Notes: generated by a model from the sequence alone, not told the origin. A DNA stretch of 64,000 nt from Caballeronia insecticola (GCF_000402035.1 NC_021289.1:62001-126000); one strand, 5' to 3'; positions 35,070 to 45,273 are shown, numbered from the stretch's first letter. Numbers and translations: made by a program.

Positions 35070-37601
35070 TTATTCCGCGTACGGTGCGAGCAGGGCGCGC
35101 ACTTCCGCGGCCGTGCCGAGCGTGATGACTTTTGCCGCAAGCGCGCGCGCTTCGTCCATCGTGAGGCGCGCGAGCTGCGCCTTGATGGAACCGATGGCGG
35201 GCACGCTCACCGAGAGTTCGTCGATGCCGAGCCCGACGAGCACCGGTACGGCCATCGCATCCGATGCCATGCCGCCGCACACGCCGACCCACTTGCCGTG
35301 CCGGTGCGCGCCCTCGACCGTCATGCCGATGAGCCGCAACACGGCCGGATGCAGGGCATCGGCGTGTTTCGCGAGCTTGGGATGCCCGCGATCCATCGCG
35401 AGCGTGTATTGCGTCAGATCATTGGTGCCGATCGAAAAGAAATCGACTTCGCGCGCGAGCGGTTCGGCGATCAAAGCTGCGGACGGCACTTCGATCATCA
35501 CGCCGACCTTCACGTTGCCGATGCGGTCACCGGCTTCTTCCTGAAGAATCCGCTTCGCCGCGCGCACTTCCTCGATTGCGGCGACCATCGGAAACATGAT
35601 GTGCAGATTGCCGATCGACGCGGCCCGCAAAATCGCGCGCAATTGCGTGCGGAAGATGTCGGGACGATCGAGGCTCACGCGCACGCCGCGCAGGCCGAGG
35701 AACGGATTGTCTTCCTTCGGCAACGGCAGATAGGAGAGCGGTTTGTCGCCGCCCACGTCGAGCGTGCGCACGACGAGCGGGCGCTCGCGGCCGAGCGCTT
35801 CGGCGACCGCACAATACTCGGCGGCCTGTTCGTCTTCCGATGGCGCAGCGTCACGGCTGTCGAACAGGAACTCGGAGCGCAGAAGGCCGACACCCTCGGC
35901 GCCTGCCGCGACCGCGTCGCGCGCTTCCTGCGCATTGCGGATGTTCGCCACCACTTCGACGCGATGACCGTCTGCGGTAACGGCGCGCCTGCTCGCGGCG
36001 ACTTTCTCTTCTTCGCGCTTTTTCGTCTGACGCTCGATGCGTTCGCGCGCCTTCGCGAGTTCGTCCGCGCTCGGATTGCGCCGCAGGCTGCCGTGCGAGC
36101 CGTCGAGCACGACGAGGGTGCCGTCGGGCAATTGCAGCGCATTTTCGTCGATGCCGCAGATCGCCGGAATGCCGAGCGAGCGCGCGAGGATCGCCACATG
36201 GCTGGTCGCGCCGCCGGTCGTCGTGCAGAAACCGAGCACCTTGCTGCGATCGAGCGACGCGGTATCGGACGGAGAAAGGTCCTCCGCGATCAGGATCGAT
36301 TCGCCGGGCACGTCGATATGCGCCTGCTTCACGCCCGCGAGCAGCGCCAACACGCGGCGGCCGACGTCGCGGATATCGCCTGCGCGCTCGCGCAACAACG
36401 CGTTATCGAGTTTCTCCAGCGTGTTCGCCTGCGCCTCGAACGCGGCGCGCCACGCGAAGCCGGCACTTTTGCCCTGGCTGATGCCGGCGATGGCTGCGTC
36501 GTTGAGATCGGGATCGTCGAGCAGTTCGAGATGCGCATCGAGAATCTGCGCCTTCGACGGATCGGTCAGTTTCGCTTTCAACGCCTCGATCTGCTGACGC
36601 GCTTCGTGGTGCGCGACGTCGAGCCGGGCGCGTTCGCGTTGCGGCGATTCGCCGGCTTCGGCCACGTCGATGACTTCCTGACGGAACTGCACGATCTTGC
36701 CGACCGCGAGCCCCGGCGACGCCGACACGCCGGTGAACGCGTTCGCATCGAGGGGCGCGGTGCGTGTGGGTGCGATCGCTTCGGTTGCGGGCGCGGCGGG
36801 CGCGGGCGCATTCTCCGGCTTCTCGCCCGAGCCCGATGCGAGCAGACGCGCGAGCGCCGCGGCGGCTTCGGCCGCATCGGGGCCGGTGGCCTCGACGCGC
36901 AGCGTGTCGCCGAACTTCGTGGCGAGCGCCATCAATGCGACGATGGACTTCGCGTTCGCCGTGTCTTCGCCGCGCAGAAGGCGGATATCGGATGTGTATT
37001 TCTTCGCTTCCGCCGCGAACACGGCGGCGGGCCGCGCGTGCAGTCCCTGAGGGTTCGGCAGCGCGACTTCGCCGGACAGGATCGCGCCCGCAGTACCGCC
37101 GCTCGATTCGTCCTGCGCGCCATCGACGAACTCGACTGTCAGCGCCACATCCTTGCCTGCGGTGACGAGTCCCGTTGCGGGGACGTAGCGCGTGACAAGC
37201 TCGCCGTTGGCGATGACCATCTGCGTGAGCAGGCTCACGGCGCGCGCACCGACGAGGAGCGGATCGAAACGGATCAGCGGCTGGCCGGTCGTGACCGTGT
37301 CGCCTTCCTTGACACGCGGCGTAAAGCCTTCTCCGCGCAGCAGCACGGTATCGAGCCCGATGTGTATCAGCACCTGAAGGCCGTTTTCGCCCGTCACCGT
37401 GACCGCATGCGCCGCGCGATGCAGTTGCGTGACCGTGCCGGAAAACGGGGCGAGCAATTCGTCGGATGTCGGATCGATCGACACGCCGTCGCCGACCATC
37501 TTCTGCGCAAACACCGGATCGGGCACGGTTTCGAGTTGCACCATCACGCCGGATAACGGCGCCATCAACTCGATTCGTGCCGAACGCAGAGGAGCTTTCA
37601 T
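35070..37601 (-). CDS. nagF: PTS multiphosphoryl protein: EIIA-HPr-Enzyme I fusion
   Basis: 843 residues combining three PTS parts. EIIA-Glc type (1-155) with phospho-His80 in LIHIGLDTV, HPr (about 172-255) with phospho-His188 in GLHARPAAV, and Enzyme I (about 285-843) with His468 in [12 protein letters not shown], the PEP-binding site [11 protein letters not shown] and the catalytic Cys in GVCGGMASD. It passes phosphate from PEP to the EIICB encoded next. AAGGAG lies 8 nt before the ATG. Usual nagA, nagB and regulator genes are absent on the upstream side, where an IS remnant lies instead. Confidence 0.95.
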   Translation of the reverse strand: MKAPLRSARIELMAPLSGVMVQLETVPDPVFAQKMVGDGVSIDPTSDELLAPFSGTVTQLHRAAHAVTVTGENGLQVLIHIGLDTVLLRGEGFTPRVKEGDTVTTGQPLIRFDPLLVGARAVSLLTQMVIANGELVTRYVPATGLVTAGKDVALTVEFVDGAQDESSGGTAGAILSGEVALPNPQGLHARPAAVFAAEAKKYTSDIRLLRGEDTANAKSIVALMALATKFGDTLRVEATGPDAAEAAAALARLLASGSGEKPENAPAPAAPATEAIAPTRTAPLDANAFTGVSASPGLAVGKIVQFRQEVIDVAEAGESPQRERARLDVAHHEARQQIEALKAKLTDPSKAQILDAHLELLDDPDLNDAAIAGISQGKSAGFAWRAAFEAQANTLEKLDNALLRERAGDIRDVGRRVLALLAGVKQAHIDVPGESILIAEDLSPSDTASLDRSKVLGFCTTTGGATSHVAILARSLGIPAICGIDENALQLPDGTLVVLDGSHGSLRRNPSADELAKARERIERQTKKREEEKVAASRRAVTADGHRVEVVANIRNAQEARDAVAAGAEGVGLLRSEFLFDSRDAAPSEDEQAAEYCAVAEALGRERPLVVRTLDVGGDKPLSYLPLPKEDNPFLGLRGVRVSLDRPDIFRTQLRAILRAASIGNLHIMFPMVAAIEEVRAAKRILQEEAGDRIGNVKVGVMIEVPSAALIAEPLAREVDFFSIGTNDLTQYTLAMDRGHPKLAKHADALHPAVLRLIGMTVEGAHRHGKWVGVCGGMASDAMAVPVLVGLGIDELSVSVPAIGSIKAQLARLTMDEARALAAKVITLGTAAEVRALLAPYAE

Positions 37602-38177
37602 GTGACCGACTCCTTGTCCCTTGACGGTTTGAAGCCAATACCAAAGGCGTACAGGACAACGCGTTGCAATGGCCCGACTTACTTCACCTGAATCATAGGC
37701 AAAGGCGGGGCGATTCGCCGATTTACGTGCCGGAGCCGGAGAGCGGGGTTTACGACGCAGAGACTGAAACGAATCCGGCGATTGATGCGGAATTTGTAGA
37801 CAGGGCGAGATTTAAGGTGACGCGCGCCAAATCTGGTTGAAGGTCACCAATGAACTGAAGAACCGTGATTTGCAAGGCATCCTGATCGCGATGGTCGACG
37901 CGGTTCATCCTGCCGCCCAATGCCTCGGTCCGTTTCCCATTCGCGATGCTTTGCACGGCGAGGATGCGAAGCTTGCCCGTTAGGTGTGCTGTGGTATCTT
38001 CGTCGCCTTTCCTGCCTTCTGTTCCTCGTTGATGCGTCATCCTATGAAAGCGAAATCCCGGAACGTTCATTCGGAAGTTTCTCTTGTTATGTCGCGCTCG
38101 TCATAGGTATTCCTATGGTTTGTCAATAACCATTGATCCGACCACAAGGTCTAACTCTAGTTAAACGTAGTGTCTGC
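37602..38177. other. 576-bp region: nag promoter side plus decayed DNA
   Basis: Must hold the promoter of the nag operon near its left end. CCAATACCAAA at 37635-37645 resembles one half of a GntR-family (NagR-like) operator, but no clear second half was found. The middle holds an IS256-family transposase scrap, listed separately. The minus-strand frame 37750-38070 is antisense to that scrap and is not called. Confidence 0.5.
37828..37902 (+). pseudogene. IS256-family (Mutator-type) transposase remnant
   Basis: About 25 codons read QIWLKVTNELKNRDLQGILI then AMVD, which matches the conserved core of IS256 transposases (recalled pattern FWLRVMNELKNRGV..ILIACVDGL). This core is the region around one of the catalytic Asp residues. 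Upstream and downstream the homology stops at once and the frame soon ends, so only a scrap of the element remains. No terminal inverted repeats were found around it. It marks past transposition just upstream of the nag operon. Confidence 0.65.
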
Positions 38178-39788
38178 ATGACAAGTTTCGATTTCGATCT
38201 GAAAAAAACCTTCGCTATATTTTTGGGAAATGCGGTAAGTACGTTAGAGCAAGGCCATCTGGAAGCACATAAGGTGTGGCTGGAAGCCGCGGCATTCCTG
38301 AATGGCACCGACGACGATTCGCTCTTTACGCTCGTGGAGTCGTTAGCGTCTCAACAGTCGCTCGCGGACGCTCTTGCCGTTGCCGAATCGTGGTCGAAGC
38401 TGCGTCCACACAACGCCACCTCTCATAACAGTCGGGGATGCTTGCTTGCCATGTCGGGGCGTTACGTTGACGCGCTTCCCTGCTTCCGGCGCGCCATGGA
38501 GTGCAACGCAAACTTCCCGCGTCTGCGCAAGAACCTTGCTGCAGCGTTAATCCAATGCCATGGTCATGGCGATGAATCTCGCGCATTGCTCGAAGATGCG
38601 GTCAAGGCAGAGCCACACGACAGCGACACTTGGACTAACTTGTGCATCGCTCGATGCAACGGCTTCGATCTCGACGGCGCGTTAGCGGCAGGCCAGAGAG
38701 CGATAGAACTCAATCCGCAAAGTACCGACGCGCTGAACATCTATTCGCTGGCTCTAAAAGAAGCCCAATGCTGGGATGCCGCCGAGAAATATGCGCGCGC
38801 GGTATGCGATCTTTCACCGGGCGATGCGTCGTTGAGGTTCAATCTTTCAATTCTCGAACTTGGACGAGGCGATTTTCAGCAGGGTTGGCGCGATTATGAA
38901 TCGCGATGGCAAGGTCCGCATGCATCGGACAATCGTTGGCCCGTTTTTCCCAAGCCGCGTTGGCGAGGTGAATCGCTCGAAGGAAAGACTTTGCTGCTAT
39001 GGGGTGAGCAGGGCATGGGCGACTTGCTGCAGTTCTGCCGCTTCGCACCGGCGCTCGCGCAACAGGTTCATAAAGCGGGTGGGCGTCTCGAATGGAACTC
39101 TTTTCCGCAGATGGGAGGGCTGCTTGAACGCTCGTTGAGCAAACATGTCGACGGATTCTCGACCGTCGGCACCGTCGAAGCATTGCCGGAATACGACTAT
39201 CACCTGCCGTTGCTTAGCGTTCCGCTCGTGCTCGACGTGCGCGAGGAAACGATCCCTGCAACGCCTTATCTGAACCCAGACGTCGCGTTGGTAGCGTTCT
39301 GGAAGAAGCGTCTTGCGGTCGATAAGCGCCTGAAGGTCTGACTGGTCTGGAGCGGCAGCGCAAACCATCAGCGAAACCCATTCCGACGTGTGGGCTGGGA
39401 GCGATACGCCAAGTCCCTCAAGGACATTCCCGGCGTCGCGTTTTACTCGCTTCAGGCGGGAGCAAAGGCGGATGTTGCGGCGGCCCGCGCGGTTGGACTC
39501 GAGATGATCGATTTCACCGACGAGTTCCAGACCTTCGACGACACCGCGGCATTCGTCAGTGCGCTTGATCTCGTGATTACGGTGTGCACGTCGGTAGCTC
39601 ATCTTAGCGGAGCGCTTGGCCGTCCGACGTGGGTGCTTCTAGACGCGAATCCTTACTGGATCTGGGGGCGCGACAGTGTCCACACTCCCTGGTATGCATC
39701 CGCCAAACTTTACCGTCAGTCGGAGTTCGGACAGTGGGAGCCGGTATTGGATCGAGTGGCAACGGACCTTTCGCACCTTGTGAAATGA
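38178..39788 (+). pseudogene. TPR-repeat glycosyltransferase-like protein interrupted by an in-frame TGA
   Basis: One frame encodes TPR-like helices (SHNSRGCLLAMSGRYVDALP, NFPRLRKNLAAALIQC, NPQSTDALNIYSLALKEAQC) followed by a glycosyltransferase-like C-terminus (LLLWGEQGMGDLLQFCRF, and after the break LVWSGSANHQRNPFRRVGWE and FVSALDLVITVCTSVAHLSGALGRPTWVLL). It is cut by TGA at 39339-39341 where relatives have the Gly of KVGLVWSG, a GGA to TGA change. The downstream part stays in the same frame with no indel. The product may be lost or truncated to 387 residues. Lower GC than neighbours suggests an acquired gene. Confidence 0.8.
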
Positions 39789-39908
39789 AAAGTTCATAAG
39801 CAGAAGGATTTCAACGGACCCTCAAGCGGTGCATTGTCGAGTTCTCTACCACGACGTGGAACGCGCGTTGCTCATTAATCAAGACATGACTAACGTAAGT
39901 GGAGAACG

Positions 39909-40211
39909 ATGATGAACACGGACGAACAGAAAAGCACGGACAAGCCGCTAGGCGATGCCGGAAGCGGCGCGAGCGGTGGCGGTTCGCTGGGCAATGCGCC
40001 GGGGCCGGGCGCGCCCACCGGCGGCGATCCGAAGCAAGGCGTGCGCAAGCCCAATGCAGGGGAAGTGGAGCCGGAGAACCGTCGATTGGATCAGCACCCG
40101 GAACAGACAGCCGAAGTGCCATACGGATCAGGCGGCCGACCGGAAATCGCGGGCACGGGCGGAATGGAAGCGGAGAATCCGGGCAATACCGATCCGACAA
40201 AAAAAGCATAA
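39909..40211 (+). CDS. hypothetical low-complexity protein, 100 aa
   Basis: Hydrophilic Gly/Pro/Glu-rich protein (GSGASGGGSLGNAPGPGAPT, RPEIAGTGGMEAENPGN), predicted to be disordered. GTGGAGAA lies just before two adjacent Met codons (39909, 39912). No signal peptide or known domain. Similar small disordered proteins are common in Burkholderia and sometimes stress-related, but that is recollection only. Confidence 0.65.
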   Translation: MMNTDEQKSTDKPLGDAGSGASGGGSLGNAPGPGAPTGGDPKQGVRKPNAGEVEPENRRLDQHPEQTAEVPYGSGGRPEIAGTGGMEAENPGNTDPTKKA

Positions 40212-40314
40212 CGGCCCGTCGCGTGAAGTTGATTGAACTGACGCTAACAAATGACGTGGGCGCGCTTGATGCTGGCGTCGAGCACGATCACGTTAATGGG
40301 AGGCAAACAGAATC

Positions 40315-40551
40315 ATGACCATTACCGCAGACCGCATTTCCGACACTGAAGTCAAAGTAGGCGAGACCATCTACACGTTCGACGCCAAGCCAAATGCCGA
40401 TGCATTTCAGCAGTGCCTTGGCAATGACTCGATCGAGACGTGCGCGAAGAATCACGCCCCGATCAAGACGCGCAGCGCGTATCCGGACGCAAGCGCGCCA
40501 AATGCCGAACCGGGCAGCATCATCTCGCCTTCTCTGGGCGGCATGCCTTGA
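40315..40551 (+). CDS. hypothetical protein, 78 aa
   Basis: Begins MTITADRISDTEVKVGETIY and ends SIISPSLGGMP, with two Cys (QQCLGN and ETCAKN). GGGAGG lies about 11 nt upstream of the ATG. Composition is normal for coding DNA. It follows the disordered small gene by about 100 bp on the same strand. No domain recognised. Confidence 0.6.
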   Translation: MTITADRISDTEVKVGETIYTFDAKPNADAFQQCLGNDSIETCAKNHAPIKTRSAYPDASAPNAEPGSIISPSLGGMP

Positions 40552-40671
40552 ACGCTTAAATGTTGTCCCGAAGCCGAGAAGGGTCAATGGCGCTTGTGAG
40601 TTGTCTGAGCGATTGAATCTCCACACCTGATGCGGATCAGGTCCCAAAAAATCCCGCTAATCCAGTTTCCA

Positions 40672-40687
40672 ATTTTGGATCCAAAAT
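40672..40687. promoter_or_regulatory. 16-bp perfect palindrome, probable GntR (FCD) operator
   Basis: ATTTTGGATCCAAAAT, 80 bp before the MFS gene that opens the hydroxyproline-type operon. GntR regulators of the FadR/FCD class often bind short AT-flanked palindromes of the TTGGATCCAA kind, and the operon ends with such a regulator. The binding is inferred; no second copy was found. Confidence 0.6.
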
Positions 40688-40766
40688 CCTTGATTCAAAA
40701 AAGAGACTGGCGCACAATCCGACGGAACCGCACCGCACCCCCGAGCCAGCGTCCACCGGAGCCGCC

Positions 40767-42077
40767 ATGATCGACCGAGCCCAAGCCGTTGCGAATCCAT
40801 ACACCGCGGGGGACAGCCCCCGCGTCTCGTCCCAGTCCAGCCGCGCGGTCACTGCCGCGGTCGTCGGCAACATCCTCGAATGGTTCGACTTCGGCACCTA
40901 CGCGTTTCTCGCCACCGTTATCGCCAAAGTGATGTTTCCCGCCGGCGACGATTTCGCCGCCATGCTCGGCACCTTCGGCGCATTCGGTCTGGGCTTTGCC
41001 GCGCGTCCGCTCGGTGCCGTCATCTTCGGATGGCTCGGCGACAAGAAAGGCCGCAAGTGGACGCTCACCTTCGTCATGCCCTTGATGGCCGCCGCCACGC
41101 TCTTCATGGCGCTGCTGCCGTCGTATGCGTCCATCGGCATCATGGCGCCGGTGCTGCTCGTCGCCGCGCGCATGCTGCAAGGCATTTCCGTCGGCGGTGA
41201 ACTTGGTAACGCGGTGGCCTTTCTGGTCGAATGGGCGCCGCCCAAGAAACGCGGCTTATATGGCAGCTTCCAGCAATGCAGTACGCTCGGCGGCATGCTG
41301 CTCGGTTCCGGCGCGGCCGCGCTCATGACGACGCTGCTCAGCCCGCAAGCGATGCTCGACTGGGGCTGGCGCGTGCCGTTCATCATCGGCGCAATCGTGA
41401 TCGGGCCGATCGGCTGGATCATCCGCAAGCGCAGCGAGGAAACGCCGGTCTATCAGCAAGCCAGCGACGACGCACCCAAGGTCAAAGGCCGCGCGCCCGC
41501 GCTGCTCGGCTTGCAGGCGTGCGGGCTCGTGATCGTGTGGACGGTATCGCTTTACGTGTTGCTCAACTATCTGCCGTCGTTCACGACGAAATACGTCGGC
41601 ATGAGCACGTCGACCGCGCTGTGGCTCAACACGGCAGGGCTGATCGTGATGACAATATCGATTCCGTTCTGGGGCGCCGCCTCCGACCGCTTCGGCCGCA
41701 AGCCGATTTATGCCATCGGCTGCTTCGCGTTTCTCGTGCTGCCGTATCCGATCTTCCATCTGATGCTGGAGTACAAGTCGGCGGCGGTCGTCGGCGCGGT
41801 GCAGGTGCTGGGCGGCGTGATCATCGGTATCTTTTCCGGCGTAGGCCCGGCCGTGTTGTCCGAACTGTTCCCGACGAAAATCCGCACGACGTGGATGTCG
41901 ATCGGCTACGGCATCGCCAATGCCATCTTCGGTGGCTTCGCGCCGATGATTTCCATTGCGCTCATCAAGGCAACCGGTTCGCCGCTCTCGCCCGCGTATT
42001 TCGTGATGCTGGCCGCGCTCCTCTCGACCATCACCGTCGCGACCATCCGCGAAACCGCGCACGATCCATTGCAATGA
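40767..42077 (+). CDS. MFS transporter, metabolite:H+ symporter (MHS) type
   Basis: 436 residues with 12 predicted TM helices and the MHS/ProP-KgtP style GNILEWFDFGTYAFLATVIA near the N-terminus, FGWLGDKKGRKWTL between helices 2 and 3 and LLVAARMLQGISVGGELGNA. The family moves proline/betaine or dicarboxylates with protons. Here it opens the hydroxyproline-type operon, so hydroxyproline or a derivative is the likely cargo (inference). Overlaps the next gene by four bases. Confidence 0.9.
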   Translation: MIDRAQAVANPYTAGDSPRVSSQSSRAVTAAVVGNILEWFDFGTYAFLATVIAKVMFPAGDDFAAMLGTFGAFGLGFAARPLGAVIFGWLGDKKGRKWTLTFVMPLMAAATLFMALLPSYASIGIMAPVLLVAARMLQGISVGGELGNAVAFLVEWAPPKKRGLYGSFQQCSTLGGMLLGSGAAALMTTLLSPQAMLDWGWRVPFIIGAIVIGPIGWIIRKRSEETPVYQQASDDAPKVKGRAPALLGLQACGLVIVWTVSLYVLLNYLPSFTTKYVGMSTSTALWLNTAGLIVMTISIPFWGAASDRFGRKPIYAIGCFAFLVLPYPIFHLMLEYKSAAVVGAVQVLGGVIIGIFSGVGPAVLSELFPTKIRTTWMSIGYGIANAIFGGFAPMISIALIKATGSPLSPAYFVMLAALLSTITVATIRETAHDPLQ

Positions 42078-43327
42078 ACATGTCGGCTTCGATCGAAGAG
42101 AAGGCGGATGTGGTGGTGATCGGCGCAGGCATCGTCGGGCTTGCCTGCGCGTGGGCCGCGTTGCGCGACGGCGCGCGCGTGACAATCGTGGATCGCGATT
42201 TCGAAGGCGATCGCGCGTCGCACGGCAACGCAGGCGGCATTGCGGTGACGGAGAGCATGCCGCTCGCCGTGCATGGCATGTTCACGAAAGCCGCGAAATG
42301 GCTGATGGACCCCCTCGGGCCGCTCGCGCTCGACTGGAAGCATGTACCGAAAGCGCTGCCGTGGTTCATGGCGTTTCGCCGCGCGAGCGAGCCGGAGCGT
42401 TATCAGGCGATCTCGCATGCGCTCGCGTTGTTGAACAACCGCGTCTACGACGACCTTCTGCCGATGTTCGCCGATATCGGCGCGTCTTCGATGCATTATC
42501 GCGAAGGCGCCTTGACCGTCTATGAAACCGATGAAGCCTTCGCCGCCGATCAGGCCGAGTGGATGCTCAAGCGCGAACTCGGCGTGCGCTGGCATGCAAT
42601 GAACGCGCAGCAAGTGCGCGAATGCGAGCCCGCGCTCGCATCCGTCTTCAAACACGGCGTATATCTCGACGACTGGTCGCAGGTCGGCGATCCGCGCCGC
42701 ATCGTCACGCTGTTGCGCGAGCGCGTGCGTGCGCTCGGTGCGCGCTTCGTGACGGGCGTCGCGCGCGCGATCGAAGCGCCCGATGCCGTCGTGCTTGCAG
42801 ATGGCATGCGCGTCGTGGGGCGGCGCATTGTCGTTGCGACGGGCGCGTGGTCGGCCGCGCTGGCGCAATCTATCGGCGACCGCGTGCTGCTGGAAAGCGA
42901 GCGCGGCTACAACACGACCCTGCCTAAGCACGGCATCAAATTAACGCGCGAAGTGATCTTCGCCGAGCGCAAGTTCGTGGCGTCGCCGCTCGACGTGGGC
43001 TTGCGTATCGGTGGCGCGGCGGAGTTCGCGGGCCTCGATGCGCCGCCGAACTATCGGCGCAGCGACGCGCTGCTCGCGCTCGGCAAGCGCTTCATTCCCG
43101 GCATCGACGATACCGACGCGCGCAAATGGATGGGCCATCGCCCCGCGACGCCGGACTCGCTGCCGGTGATCGGCGCATCGCCGCGCGTGCCGTCGGTCAT
43201 CTATGCATTCGGCCACGGCCATCTCGGTCTGACGCAATCGGCGACGACCGCCGCGCTCGTCGCCGATGTGCTCGCGGGCCGCATGCCGCGCGTACCGATC
43301 ACGCCTTATTCGATTGCACGCTTCTGA
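42074..43327 (+). CDS. FAD-dependent amino-acid dehydrogenase (D-hydroxyproline dehydrogenase candidate)
   Basis: 417-residue DAO/DadA-type flavoenzyme. The N-terminal Rossmann motif is VVVIGAGIVGLACAWAALRDG, with VDRDFEGDRASHGNAGGIAV and the C-terminal DSLPVIGASPRVPSVIYAFGHGHLGLTQ. It would oxidise cis-4-hydroxy-D-proline to 1-pyrroline-4-hydroxy-2-carboxylate, the second step of hydroxyproline degradation. ATG at 42074 overlaps the MFS stop (ATGA); the longer upstream frame is a shadow of that gene. Gene order with the deaminase and epimerase supports this substrate. Confidence 0.88.
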   Translation: MNMSASIEEKADVVVIGAGIVGLACAWAALRDGARVTIVDRDFEGDRASHGNAGGIAVTESMPLAVHGMFTKAAKWLMDPLGPLALDWKHVPKALPWFMAFRRASEPERYQAISHALALLNNRVYDDLLPMFADIGASSMHYREGALTVYETDEAFAADQAEWMLKRELGVRWHAMNAQQVRECEPALASVFKHGVYLDDWSQVGDPRRIVTLLRERVRALGARFVTGVARAIEAPDAVVLADGMRVVGRRIVVATGAWSAALAQSIGDRVLLESERGYNTTLPKHGIKLTREVIFAERKFVASPLDVGLRIGGAAEFAGLDAPPNYRRSDALLALGKRFIPGIDDTDARKWMGHRPATPDSLPVIGASPRVPSVIYAFGHGHLGLTQSATTAALVADVLAGRMPRVPITPYSIARF

Positions 43328-43360
43328 GAACCGAGACTCGAATCCACTGGAGGAACGAAC

Positions 43361-44263
43361 ATGCAAGTGAACTGGAAAGGCGTATTTCCCGCCGTGACGA
43401 CGAAGCTGAAACAGGACGGCTCGCTGGATCGGGATGCAATCGTGAGCGGCTTGAATCGTCTCATCGACAACGGTGTAGGCGGCGTCGTGATGATGGGCAT
43501 GGTCGGCGAGAACGCGCAGCTCACGCCCGATGAAAAGCGCACCGTGCTGAAGATCGCCGTTGAAACGGTGAAGGGCCGCGTGCCGGTCATATCCGGTCTT
43601 GCCGAGTTGAATACGGCCAACGCGGTGCAGTTCGCGAAGGACGCGGAAGCTATCGGCGTGCAGGGCTTGATGGTGTTTCCGGGCCTGACGTATCGCTCGG
43701 ACGATCGCGAAACGGTCGAATATTATCGGTCGATCGCACGCTCGACGAAGCTCGGTCTGATGATCTACAACAACCCGCGCGGCTATGGCGTCGACATGCG
43801 CCCCGATCTGCTCGCGCAACTGGCCGACGAAGCGAACGTTGTCGCGATCAAGGAAGAGACTTACGACACGACGCGCGTCACCGATCTCTATGCGCGCTTC
43901 GGCGAGCGCTTCGTCGTGTTCTGCGGCGTGGACGACTTGATCGTGGAATCCGTTGCGCTCGGCGTGACGGGTTGGGTGTCGGGCATGGCGAACGCCATGC
44001 CGAAGGAATCCGTCGACTTGCTGAACTACGCGGTCAACGGCGAGTACGGCAAGGCGCGTGCGTTGTATCGTGCGTTGATCGATCTTTTCCATCTCGACAC
44101 ACATGTCAAGCTCGTGCAGTACATCAAGCTCGCCGAGAACATCACGGCGGGTTATCCGGAATACGTGAAAGCGCCGCGTCTCATGCTCGAAGGCGAGGAA
44201 AGGCAGCGGACGATTGCGATTGTCGAGAAGGCGATCGCCAATGTGCGGGCGCTGTCGCAATGA
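43361..44263 (+). CDS. DapA-family deaminase, 1-pyrroline-4-hydroxy-2-carboxylate deaminase candidate
   Basis: 300-residue class-I aldolase-fold enzyme. The substrate-carboxylate motif GMVGENAQL is at residues 46-54, with Tyr136 in IYNNPRGYGV and the Schiff-base Lys164 in VVAIKEET. In hydroxyproline pathways this family converts the pyrroline to alpha-ketoglutarate semialdehyde plus ammonia. GGAGGAAC precedes the ATG. Its stop overlaps the start of the epimerase gene by four bases, so they are coupled. Other members act on sialic or dihydrodipicolinic acid; the neighbours favour the hydroxyproline role. Confidence 0.88.
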   Translation: MQVNWKGVFPAVTTKLKQDGSLDRDAIVSGLNRLIDNGVGGVVMMGMVGENAQLTPDEKRTVLKIAVETVKGRVPVISGLAELNTANAVQFAKDAEAIGVQGLMVFPGLTYRSDDRETVEYYRSIARSTKLGLMIYNNPRGYGVDMRPDLLAQLADEANVVAIKEETYDTTRVTDLYARFGERFVVFCGVDDLIVESVALGVTGWVSGMANAMPKESVDLLNYAVNGEYGKARALYRALIDLFHLDTHVKLVQYIKLAENITAGYPEYVKAPRLMLEGEERQRTIAIVEKAIANVRALSQ

Positions 44264-45258
44264 AGTCCACGTTCTTCTGCATCGACGGACACACGTGCGG
44301 CAATCCGGTGCGTGTCGTCGCGGGCGGTGCGCCGCCGCTCGAAGGCGCGAACATGATCGAGCGACGCGCGCACTTCCTGCGCGAGTTCGACTGGATTCGC
44401 ACCGCGTTGATGTTCGAGCCGCGCGGCCACGAAGTCATGTCCGGCAGCATCCTCTATCCGCCGACGCGGCCCGACTGCGATCTGGCGATTCTCTTCATCG
44501 AAGTGAGCGGCTGCCTGCCGATGTGCGGACACGGCACCATCGGCACGGTGACGACGGCCATCGAACATGGCCTCGTGCGGCCGCGCGAGCCCGGCGTGCT
44601 GCGGCTCGATACGCCCGCGGGTCTCGTTATCGCGCGCTACCGGATGAACGGCGAGCATGTGGATTCGGTGCAGCTCGTCAACGTGCCTTCGTTTCTTCAT
44701 TCGCGCGACTTGTCTGTCGATGTCGAAGGCCTGGGCGAGATTCGTTTCGATGTCGCATACGGCGGCAACTTCTACGCGATCGTCGAGCCTCAAGCTCATT
44801 ACGCAGGCTTGCACGCGCTGAAGCCTTCGGACATTCAGCGCCTGAGCCCGGTGCTGAGGCAGAAGGCCAACGAGAAATACGCGTTCGTGCATCCCGAGAA
44901 CGACGCGATACGCGGGCTGAGTCACGTAATGTGGACGGGCGAGCCGACCGTCGAGGGCGCGAGCGCGCGCAACGCGGTGTTCTACGGCGATAAGGCCATC
45001 GACCGTTCGCCGTGCGGCACGGGTACATCGGCGCGCATGGCGCAGCGCGTGGCCAAAGGTCAGTTGCAGATCGGAGATCGCTTCGTGCACGAGAGCATCA
45101 TCGGTACGTTGTTCGAAGGCATCGCGCTGGAAGCGGTGCGCGTCGGCGAATACGACGCCATCCGGCCGGCCATCGAAGGATGGGCGCGCGTGACCGGCCA
45201 CAACACGATTTTCGTCGACGACCGCGATCCGCTCGCTCATGGATTCCTGCTGAAATAA
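44260..45258 (+). CDS. 4-hydroxyproline 2-epimerase (proline racemase family)
   Basis: 332 residues. Both acid/base Cys residues are present: Cys89 in MCGHGTIGT and Cys252 in SPCGTGTSARMA, which separates epimerases from the Cys/Thr dehydratases of the family. N-terminal IDGHTCGNPVRVV is the usual family start. It would convert trans-4-hydroxy-L-proline to the cis-D isomer, the first step of the pathway. Overlaps the deaminase stop by four bases; the frame upstream belongs to a shadow of that gene. Confidence 0.92.
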   Translation: MKSTFFCIDGHTCGNPVRVVAGGAPPLEGANMIERRAHFLREFDWIRTALMFEPRGHEVMSGSILYPPTRPDCDLAILFIEVSGCLPMCGHGTIGTVTTAIEHGLVRPREPGVLRLDTPAGLVIARYRMNGEHVDSVQLVNVPSFLHSRDLSVDVEGLGEIRFDVAYGGNFYAIVEPQAHYAGLHALKPSDIQRLSPVLRQKANEKYAFVHPENDAIRGLSHVMWTGEPTVEGASARNAVFYGDKAIDRSPCGTGTSARMAQRVAKGQLQIGDRFVHESIIGTLFEGIALEAVRVGEYDAIRPAIEGWARVTGHNTIFVDDRDPLAHGFLLK

Positions 45259-45273
45259 CGGGAGAAATACGTC

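Noticed and set aside
37750..38070. 106-residue minus-strand frame in the nag upstream region
   Set aside because: Antisense to the IS256 transposase scrap; no ribosome binding site.
39339..39341. Selenocysteine recoding at the TGA
   Set aside because: The position is a Gly in the family pattern and I saw no SECIS-like hairpin directly downstream; a nonsense change is simpler.
41231..42073. 281-codon N-terminal extension of the FAD dehydrogenase frame
   Set aside because: It reads the MFS gene in another frame; the flavin motif begins right after the ATG at 42074.
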